A stretch of 21,530 bases of DNA from DAISWL01 sp036826375 (GTDB lineage: Bacteria > Patescibacteriota > Saccharimonadia > Saccharimonadales > HK-STAS-PATE-42): NCBI GenBank assembly GCA_036826375.1, contig DAISWL010000013.1, positions 1 through 21,530 of the forward strand. The letters are read 5' to 3'. Below, in pieces: positions 15,043 to 21,530 of the stretch. The first letter of the stretch is position 1, and every line of letters starts with the position of its first letter. The notes below the pieces were generated by a model that saw nothing but the letters and a program-made list of their open reading frames with translations, did no database searches and was not told the DNA's origin. The position numbers were made by a program, and so were the translations under genes.

Positions 15043-15130
15043 AATTTTTCTCTCCCACTGATTATTTTAACTAACGATATGTGTATAGTTTAACATGAAG
15101 TAAGTTTAAGTTGGAAATAGTGCATAAGTA

Positions 15131-15159
15131 TTGACAAAACTGCTTAAGTTTAGTATTAT
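15131..15159 (+). promoter_or_regulatory. Strong sigma70-type promoter
   Basis: TTGACA (15131-15136) and TATTAT (15154-15159) are separated by 17 bases. Transcription should start near 15166, giving a leader of about 45 bases with AAGG ahead of the ATG at 15211. The spacer contains CTTAAGTTTAG, a one-off variant of the iterated palindrome. Confidence 0.75.
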
Positions 15160-15210
15160 TAAAAATGAAAGTCGCGCGCAGAATAATAAAAATTTAAGGC
15201 AAAAACAAAA

Positions 15211-15653
15211 ATGTTTAGAGAAGAGCTACCCCCCCTAAGACAACAGATCCATCAGAATTGCGATCTTTTGCGCTGGAGCAACATGAGAATACAATTCACG
15301 AGATGGTTAGAGAGGCAGCGAATCAAGGGATATTCCCTGGTGAGTTGGGTGCGTTTGTTCTGGCCCAGTTCTTGGAATTTGATGGGCCAAACTATAGCAA
15401 CGAGGCTCCAACGCCGATACAGAGTGTGCTCATTGATTATTCGGGTCCTGGTCAAGCTAACCGACCTCCAGTTGAGGCTATTAAAGCTGCTCGAGACGGA
15501 TCGGGGGCGAAGAAGTTTACCAGGTATATTATAAATAGTGCCTTTAATCCTGGAGCGTCTCCACCTCTGGTCCAAGAAGGAGATCGAAGCGGTCCGCCCC
15601 CTCGCCGCGATACTGATGGAAATACTCCATTAGATCTTACATATCTTAGCTAA
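15211..15653 (+). CDS. Hypothetical ~148-aa protein, frameshifted at a C7 run
   Basis: An ATG at 15211, with a good promoter and an AAGG site, opens MFREELPP. The longer coding-like frame (to 15653) begins only after a TAG at 15216 and otherwise would need a TTG start at 15258. The run of seven C at 15229-15235 joins the two: adding one C makes one continuous frame reading MFREELPPPKTTDPSELR and on. So this is either an undercounted homopolymer, a real disrupting deletion, or -1 slippage at CCCCCCC. The product is soluble and unrecognised, with a disordered, proline- and aspartate-rich C-terminus (SGPPPRRDTDGNTPLDL). Confidence 0.55.
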
Positions 15654-15753
15654 CAACACTATTGGCTTAAAGCTTAATTTTCAGAGAGCCAAACAATACA
15701 GCTAGAGGCTATAACTTCAACTCACCTCAGACTGCAATAACCATACCTTAGAG

Positions 15754-15759
15754 TATAAT
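15754..15759 (+). promoter_or_regulatory. -10 box TATAAT, leaderless start predicted
   Basis: A perfect TATAAT ends 8 bases before the ATG at 15768. The expected transcription start (about 15766) is almost at the start codon. The -35 region is weak, and no ribosome binding site fits. Confidence 0.5.
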
Positions 15760-15767
15760 TGTAATTA

Positions 15768-16181
15768 ATGAAAAACATTGGGTTAATTATCACCACCTTA
15801 AGCTTAATCAGCATTATTGTTACAGATTTCAAAAATCGTCAGGTACTAAACTTAAGCTTGGTGTTTCTTGTTGTTGGTTTTAGCATCTATTTACCAATGC
15901 CGAATTGGCTGGTGAGTGGGGCATCAGCATTGATTATCGGTTCAATCATCTTAATGTTAAATTTAATATTAATTAAGCTTAAGAAAACTAAAATTCAAAC
16001 CGGAGATGTTAAGATTATTATAATCTTAGCTTGGTTCTTCAACTTTCAGAATCTGCTAATTACTCTGCTGGTTGGCTCGGGTTTGGGGGTTTTGTTAAGC
16101 TTAAGTTTAAAATCAAAAAAAGTTGCATTTGGCGGGTTATTAGCTCTAGCTGCTATGGTTATAATTCATGTTAAACTATAA
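15768..16181 (+). CDS. Minimal type IV prepilin peptidase (A24-like)
   Basis: The 137-aa membrane protein has about five to six hydrophobic helices. Two aspartates sit where the A24 aspartyl proteases have theirs: D20 in IIVTDFKNRQVLN, at the end of the first helix, and D80 in TGDVKIIIILAWFF (the GxGDxK-type motif, here TGDVK). It lacks the N-methyltransferase domain of long PilD proteins, like the short TadV/CpaA type. These enzymes cleave prepilin leaders at the membrane and are needed for type IV pili or competence pseudopili. No prepilin gene lies in the window. Four TTAAGCTTAA-type palindromes lie within this short gene, three of them exact. Confidence 0.75.
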   Translation: MKNIGLIITTLSLISIIVTDFKNRQVLNLSLVFLVVGFSIYLPMPNWLVSGASALIIGSIILMLNLILIKLKKTKIQTGDVKIIIILAWFFNFQNLLITLLVGSGLGVLLSLSLKSKKVAFGGLLALAAMVIIHVKL

Positions 16182-16187
16182 ATTAGT

Positions 16188-16595
16188 ATGGAGATTCAGC
16201 CAATAACCCTATTTCTATTTATCCTTGTGATTCTGCTTACTCTTTTGCTATTAGCATTTTTCAAGCCCAGTCAAATTAAGCTTAATAAAGTTAAGTATCA
16301 AAATGCTCTGCTTGGGATTAAGAATGATTTCGAACGATCTCAATACCAACTTGTAATTTTAAATAGCGATAAATTGATGGATCAAGCCTTAAGAGGCTTG
16401 AGGGTAAGAGGACTAACCATGGGGGAGCGGCTTAAAAACTCTAAAAACCTTAAACTTAACTTGAATCAAGTTTGGCAGGTCCATAAACTTAGGAACAGGG
16501 TGGCACATGAAGTTGGCTTCAAGGTTTCTAGGAGTGATGCTCAACTTGCATATAACTCAACAAGGGATAACCTTAAAAAGTTAAATATTATTTAG
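16188..16595 (+). CDS. Membrane-anchored protein with HEPN-like RNxxAH motif
   Basis: The 135-aa protein begins with a membrane helix (about 6-26), followed by a helical cytoplasmic domain. The block LMDQALRGLRVRGLTMGERLK and then KLRNRVAHEVGF (R102, N103, H107) resembles HEPN-type helical bundles, where RNxxAH or Rx4-6H can be an RNase centre. Similar small proteins are familiar to me from other candidate phyla radiation genomes, without known function. It starts 6 bp after the prepilin peptidase with no ribosome binding site, so it is probably co-transcribed. Nuclease activity is not shown; the motif may be structural. Confidence 0.65.
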   Translation: MEIQPITLFLFILVILLTLLLLAFFKPSQIKLNKVKYQNALLGIKNDFERSQYQLVILNSDKLMDQALRGLRVRGLTMGERLKNSKNLKLNLNQVWQVHKLRNRVAHEVGFKVSRSDAQLAYNSTRDNLKKLNII

Positions 16596-16603
16596 TGAAA
16601 CTA

Positions 16604-16631
16604 TTGCTAAAAAAATGTAAGGTGCTACAAT
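16604..16631 (+). promoter_or_regulatory. Extended -10 promoter for the large surface protein
   Basis: TTGCTA (16604-16609), a 16-base spacer ending TGC, and TACAAT (16626-16631) form an extended -10 type promoter. The start near 16638 leaves a leader of about 70 bases before the ATG at 16711. Confidence 0.55.
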
Positions 16632-16710
16632 GGTGAATAGTCAAGACTCTTAAGCTAGAACATTAGTTGCTAGATAGGATTCAATAAAAGCAAAAAATAA
16701 ATACTTAATA

Positions 16711-19700
16711 ATGTCATCATTAAATAAAAATAGGCCCATCTTAAAAATAACACCAATACGTTGGCCAATATTAGTTCTGTTGATGATAATATTAATGATC
16801 TCTAATATTGTTTGGCCTCAGAATTTAGAAGCAAGAATAGAATCTAGTGAGATTAAATCTGGTAATAGCTATAAGATTAAACATCTTCTGTTTGATGAAG
16901 ATGGGGGAATAATATCATCTAAGATAGAAACACAAGAAGCTAAAAATGATGGTTTTTTAATCGCTAATCAAAAGTTACCAGCCAATAAGTATAAAGGAGC
17001 AACCTATTCTAGTTTTTGTGTAATTGAGGATAAATCTGATTTCATCAATAATAATGATAGTTGTGGGAGCCAAGATGATTCAGCATTAGTATTCAATGGT
17101 TGCCAACTAGGTACGATAAATATCGTTAAAATACCCGGTACGTTGGCTAGATTTTCTAAAGATAAGAAAACATTCAGCCAAAGTAGTTGTAACGATATTG
17201 CAAGTCGATTGCTAAAGAGCATTAATGGTATAGATTTGGCTAATTATATTAAATTGAGTGGCTTTGAACATAATGACACTAAAACCAATCAGAAGTTAAG
17301 CTTAAACAATGGCATACTAAGACTTGGCGATGGTAACTTTGTCGACCTATCTGAGTTTAAGGGTGACTCTGGTAGAGATGGCTTAGATGGAGAACCTGGT
17401 AGCTCTGGTCAAAATGGGGTAGATGGCCTTAACGGACAACAAGGTTCCATCGGATTAACAGGTCCACAAGGTGTAGTAGGTGGTCAGGGCTTAGATGGGC
17501 AGCAAGGGGCACAAGGATCACCAGGCGTTTTGAACGTAGTTACTGGCGATGGTCTCGATTCAACTTTAGCTTCTCAGGTCTTAACTCTAGATTTAACTAT
17601 AGATCCTAATGGTGGCTTAACAAAATCTTCAACGGGCTTAGGATTAACTGCCACTTGCTCAAACGGGCAACTACTAAAATGGAACGGCACCTCCTGGGCT
17701 TGTGCCACCGACATAGATACCGACACCGACACCCAAGATCTTAGCCTTACTGCCGACACCTTAAGTCTAGTCAACGGTGGTAGCGTAGACCTCACCCCTT
17801 ACTTAGATAACACAGACAGTCAAGCTCTCTCATGGAACGGAGGCACTAGAACCTTAAGCTTAGCTAATGGTGGTAGTGTAGTTATTCCTGATGCTGACAC
17901 CACCTACACTGCTGGCACTGGCATTACCCTCTCGGGCACCACATTCGCACTAACTAACACCGGAGTAGCACCCGGTACATACAACCTAGTCACAGTTGAT
18001 GCTCAGGGTCGTATAACCTCGGCCAATAACATAGCCTACCTAACTTCCGAACAAGATGGAGTTATTGGTAATGAGATTGCAGATGTAACCTCTGGCTCAG
18101 GATTGATTCGAACTGGAACTGGCACCACAGGTGATCCCTACCAAGTATCTTTAATAACCACTTGTTCTGCTAACCAACTATTAAAATACAGTGGCACCTC
18201 CTGGGCCTGTGCCACCGACATAGATACCGACACCGATGCCCAGACCGTCTCCTGGAACTCAACTAGTAATATTCTCACCATCTCCGGCGGTAATACCGCA
18301 GATCTAACCAGTCTACTAGATAACACAGATAGCCAAACTGTTTCAACCTCCGGAGCTGGAAACTCTAGAACTCTAACAATTTCCGGTGGCAACACAATAG
18401 CTCTTGCAGATAACGACACCCTCCGAGATCTTTCTTGCGCATCCACCCAAGTAGCCAAATGGAACGGCACCTCCTGGGCTTGTGCCACCGACATAGATAC
18501 CGACACCGACANNNNNNNNNNNNNNNNNNNNNNNNNNNNNNNNNNNNNNNNNNNNNNNNNNNNNNNNNNNNNNNNNNNNNNNNNNNNNNNNNNNNNNNNN
18601 NNNNNNNNNNNGTGGTAGTGTAGTTATTCCTGATGCTGACACCACCTACACTGCTGGCACTGGCATAACTATAACTCCCGGAACCCAGATTAATGCCACT
18701 CTTGGTACAGACATAGATTCAGCAGAAATAGTAGATGGCACCATCACTAACACAGACCTCGCAGCCGACTCAGTCAACTCATCTAATATTATTGACGGCA
18801 CAGTCACAGGTACTGACATAGCTAACAACACAGTAACTTCATCTAACATCACTGACGGTACAATAACTTCTACGGACTTAGACAACACCGGAGTAACATC
18901 TGGAACTTATGGCTCAGGAACAGTAATCCCAGTAATCACAGTTAATGCCCAAGGACAACTAACAAGTGTTACTACAGCAGCTATCCCAACAGCTTCAACT
19001 TTAACCACTGGTTTATTAACTTCCACAGATTGGAATACTTTCAACGGTAAGGAAAATGTTCTTACTTTCAACGGTAATGGATTGTTTAGTAGGAGCGGGG
19101 ATACAGTAACAGGCCTAGCTTGTGCGGCGGGCCAGATAACCAAGTGGAGTGGAGCGGCTTTTGCTTGTGGTTCTGATAATGATACTGATACTGGTATAAC
19201 TAGCCTTAACGGCCTGACTGCTGTCACTCAAACATATGCTACTGGTAATACAGGAACAGATTTCAATATTGTTAGCTCTGGTTCCGTGCATACCTTCAAT
19301 ATACCCGATGCAAGTGTTACAGCTAGGGGATTAGTAACTACGGGAGCACAAACTCTGGCGGGTAATAAAACCCTACAAGATAACTTAACTGTAAACGGTA
19401 CTACAATAACTTTTGGTGACGCAGCTACTGATATATCAACGTTTAATTCGGCTGTAAGCTTAAGTGCTGGATCTTGTGCCAGCTCGTCCACTAATATATT
19501 TTGTAATAATGGTAATTCATTAGGTGCTGCAGCAACTATAGGAACAAATGACTCTTTTGGATTAAACTTTGAAACAAATAGCTCTATTGCGGCTAGTTTA
19601 TCTTCAACTGGGGAATTCTTAATCAAAGACCCTAGTAATTCAACCATATCTTTCCAGGTACAAAATTCAACGGCACTACCAACATTTAGTGTTGATACAA

Positions 19701-20314
19701 CTGGGAACAGAATTGTGGTAGGTAGCCCAATAGCTGATGCTACCGGTATAAGCTTGGTTTTAGACTCCTCTACGCTAGAACCCACAGGGGTTAATGGTGC
19801 TATGTATTATAACTCAACCTCTAATCGCTTTAGATGTTTTGAAGCTGGAGCTTGGGTAAATTGTATCCAAGGAGTTAAGACTTTGTTGATAGCAACCAAA
19901 ACTACAACTCAAACTCTTACCGCCACACCAACTGCTATGCCGTATAACTCAGCGTCTATCAATGTTGGGACCGCTTATAACACAGCTACTGGCGTATTCA
20001 CAGCCCCCAGTACTGGCATATATGAAGTAACTGCATCGGCTAAGTTCCGATTTGGTACTAATGGGGCAGCTCCGAATGTAGCTTGTCTACAAATAAATGC
20101 TCCCGGGGCAACTAAGATAAACGAAAGTTGTAATGCATCTGAAAACGATGTTTCAGTGAGTGGAACAGATTTTAAAACTGCCGAACCAGCAGCAAAAGTA
20201 AACCTGACATCTGGTCAGACTATTACCATTCTAGTCTACGCTCCATCTGGTACCGTTCCAACACTTCAGACCACAGTAGGTACAAATCAGCTTTCAATAG
20301 TTAGACTAGAATAG
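16711..20314 (+). CDS. Giant surface protein: collagen-like stalk, repeats, C1q-like head (interrupted by N gap)
   Basis: A membrane-anchor helix (about 18-35) is followed by a unique region with cysteines, then 18 perfect Gly-X-Y triplets (residues 218-271; 17362-17523). Next come repeats of the type WNGTSWACATDIDTDTD and GGSVVIPDADTTYTAGTGI, then a DGTVTGTDIANNTVTSSNI repeat block. The last 150 residues resemble a C1q/TNF-like trimeric jelly roll (ATGVFTAPSTGIYEVTAS, later NLTSGQTITILVYAP). The frame changes across the 100-N gap only because the gap length is arbitrary. If the gap is the 138 bp predicted from the repeat, the protein is one frame of about 1,213 aa. Collagen stalks with C1q heads suggest a trimeric adhesin facing the host cell. 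The function is inferred. Confidence 0.82.
17677..18511 (+). repeat. Internal coding repeats, 55-bp exact copies at 17677-17731 and 18457-18511
   Basis: The unit encoding WNGTSWACATDIDTDTD occurs at about 17677, 18187 (diverged) and 18457. The first and third are identical for exactly 55 bases, and the third runs straight into the N gap. The right flank of the gap, 18612-18666, is likewise identical for exactly 55 bases to 17870-17924. Confidence 0.93.
18512..18611. other. Assembly gap of 100 N
   Basis: This is a conventional 100-N scaffold gap. Both edges match the first repeat copy, so the missing piece is probably a copy of 17732-17869 (138 bp, 46 codons), or that plus further repeat units. 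Confidence 0.97.
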
Positions 20315-20355
20315 TAATAAGGGTGAATATGATATTTTTAATAGAAAGGCATACT

Positions 20356-21210
20356 ATGAATATAAAAAACTTAATTAAGTTGTTATCACTAACTACTATC
20401 ACAGTATTAGTCTTATCTGGCGGTTTATCAAATAACACTAATTCATATGCTGCAGTTAATAAAACACCTGTAAGCATGAATGCATCGGCGAATATGACGG
20501 ATAATCCGTTCATCGATGCCGACACTAGCCGTTTATTTGATTTGAGGGTTGTTAGAAATTCTAGACTCCAATCAATAGTAACCACTGAGGATGGGTCAGC
20601 TGTTACTTACAGATTAACTCCCCCTAATGTTTGTATCGGGGCAACATTTGAATCTATAAAGCTATCGTTTCATGTTGGTGCTATTGGGGTTGGTAATGGA
20701 GGCAATTCGCATAAAGTTTATAGCGGTTTATATGATGCTACTTCAGCTCGATCATTTGTCCCAATTCAAGGTAGCGTAGGTAGTGTAGCTAGCGACGGTC
20801 TCAACATGATAGTGGTTGATAGCGAACCCGATACTGTTAATTATTCTGCTTCTTTAACCTCTATACCTAAGTTTAATGGTTCAGACTTTAATGTTGGGTT
20901 GATGTTCTTCTTTGAGGACGAGGGATCTGTTGAACCAGACTACGTATCAGACATAAACATCGAGCTCACTTACGATGATTCCACCTGCCCCCCACCAGCA
21001 GATCCAGGCAAGGGAGGATCTGATAATCAGACACCAACGACTACGCCAAACCAAGCCAGTCAGCCATCAAATAACAAGAATATCCAACCACCAAAAACCG
21101 GGGAGCTGTTGGTCACCTTGATATCCATACCCATAACACTGTTAATCGTAACCTACGCTTACTTAGTACACCATAATAAATCTATTCTAAAAAACAGATC
21201 AGAAAGATAA
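20356..21210 (+). CDS. Secreted, cell-wall-anchored surface protein with LPxTG-like signal
   Basis: I place the start at 20356, where AGAAAGG lies 7 bases upstream; an earlier in-frame ATG at 20323 would spoil the signal peptide. The 284-aa product has a signal peptide (LIKLLSLTTITVLVLSGG, cleavage probably after NTNSYAA), a beta-rich ectodomain, a Pro/Thr/Asn/Gln linker, and a sortase-type tail: PPKTGE, a hydrophobic helix (LLVTLISIPITLLIVTYAYLV) and a basic end (KNRSER). The motif is xPKTG rather than canonical LPxTG. It lies 41 bp after the collagen-like gene and may be co-transcribed. The ectodomain family is not recognised. No sortase gene lies in the window. Confidence 0.78.
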   Translation: MNIKNLIKLLSLTTITVLVLSGGLSNNTNSYAAVNKTPVSMNASANMTDNPFIDADTSRLFDLRVVRNSRLQSIVTTEDGSAVTYRLTPPNVCIGATFESIKLSFHVGAIGVGNGGNSHKVYSGLYDATSARSFVPIQGSVGSVASDGLNMIVVDSEPDTVNYSASLTSIPKFNGSDFNVGLMFFFEDEGSVEPDYVSDINIELTYDDSTCPPPADPGKGGSDNQTPTTTPNQASQPSNNKNIQPPKTGELLVTLISIPITLLIVTYAYLVHHNKSILKNRSER

Positions 21211-21230
21211 GTAACTACTTCTTAAATTGA

Positions 21231-21506
21231 CTTTTTCTGCCTGCCGCGGGCGGTGATTGCGATGGTGACGGTATCACTAATAAGAGTGAAGGCTATGATC
21301 TCGATCAAAATGGCGATCCAAGTACAGGGGTAGCACCAATAGATACAGATGGAGATGGAATCCCAGATTATCTTGATTTAGATTCTGATAATGACGGCAT
21401 TCTAGATTATGAAGAAAAAGGAGCAACATCAGATGCCAATACTAACCCTATTGATACCGACAGAGATGGAATCCCGAGTAACACGACATTTCGTGGAGGT
21501 TTTTAA
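21231..21506 (+). pseudogene. Orphan fragment of thrombospondin type 3-like calcium-binding repeats
   Basis: The open frame encodes D/N/G-rich repeats (GDCDGDGITNKSEGYDLDQNGD, split here as GDCDGDGITN and SEGYDLDQNG; then DTDGDGIPDYLDLDSDNDGI). It has no start codon after the TGA at 21228. It ends in a sequence, SNTTFRGGF, that breaks the repeat pattern (another DTDRDGIP unit should continue with a YLDLD-like block). Both ends are therefore cut. It could be a decayed gene, a piece of a larger surface protein moved here, or a misjoined scaffold end. The short GC-rich junction GCCTGCCGCGGGCGG at about 21239-21253 marks the left break. Confidence 0.6.
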
Positions 21507-21530
21507 CTCTCAGTTCGTGAATAAAGATAG

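Larger units (their letters stand above)
10683..17305. repeat. Iterated palindrome TTAAGCTTAA (13 exact copies)
   Basis: Exact copies start at 10683, 11367, 13119, 13608, 13691, 14295, 14457, 14879, 15798, 15973, 16095, 16276 and 17296. One-mismatch copies include 5, 158, 6269, 7031, 7849, 11969, 13402, 17854 and 19454. TTAAGTTTAA variants lie at 13309 and 13530. They occur inside valS, ychF, the prepilin peptidase and surface protein genes as well as in spacers. None is seen between 263 and 4000. By rough estimate from base composition, well under one exact copy is expected in the whole window. Confidence 0.88.

Noticed and set aside
18612..18618. Stop codon ending the surface protein after the gap
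   Set aside because: It arises only because 100 N is not a multiple of 3; the frame that continues after the gap encodes the same repeat as the first copy.

Overview
The window looks like a metagenome-assembled scaffold from an AT-rich bacterium of the Patescibacteria/CPR radiation, most likely a Saccharibacteria (TM7)-type episymbiont. The reasons are the short ValRS, the MoxR-DUF58-VWA membrane operon, a minimal prepilin peptidase next to a small membrane protein with an RNRVAH motif, very large secreted surface proteins, leaderless-looking promoters, and normal use of TGA as stop. The taxon is an inference from gene style, not proof. Three pairs of exact 55-bp repeats (at the left edge and on both sides of a 100-N gap) look like k-mer scars of de Bruijn assembly.

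Layout. 1-262: a partial 5' tRNA-Ser copy and then a complete tRNA-Ser(UGA). 263-3998: an island with visibly higher GC. It holds a unit bounded by 207-bp, near-perfect inverted repeats (565-771 and 3792-3998; one mismatch). Inside are a leftward two-gene operon (a 507-aa protein with a putative ADP-ribosyltransferase C-terminus, overlapped by a 135-aa unknown) and a divergent ADP-ribosylglycohydrolase. They share an 87-bp control region with overlapping sigma70-type promoters and an 8-bp inverted-repeat operator. No transposase is present. 3999-9990: a leftward six-gene MoxR-DUF58-BatA-BatB-BatC-type operon bracketed by two diverged ~170-bp direct repeats. 10129-12675: valS. 12676-13968: a noncoding region with a cluster of GC-rich hairpins and a candidate structured RNA. 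13969-15042: ychF. 15211-16595: three small rightward genes, one apparently frameshifted at a C7 run, one a prepilin peptidase. 16711-21210: a very large collagen-like/C1q-like surface protein (interrupted by the N gap) and a signal-peptide protein with an LPxTG-like C-terminal sorting signal. 21231-21506: an orphan fragment of thrombospondin type 3-like calcium-binding repeats.

The most interesting candidates are three. (1) The divergent ADP-ribosyltransferase / ADP-ribosyl-hydrolase pair, which has the layout of a toxin-antitoxin, immunity or reversible-modification module and rides in an inverted-repeat-bounded, probably horizontally moved cassette. (2) A highly iterated 10-bp palindrome, TTAAGCTTAA, with 13 exact copies between 10.6 and 17.4 kb in genes and spacers alike, and none in the high-GC cassette. 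It resembles cyanobacterial HIP1 or DNA uptake sequences. (3) A multi-hairpin candidate RNA at 13738-13913.
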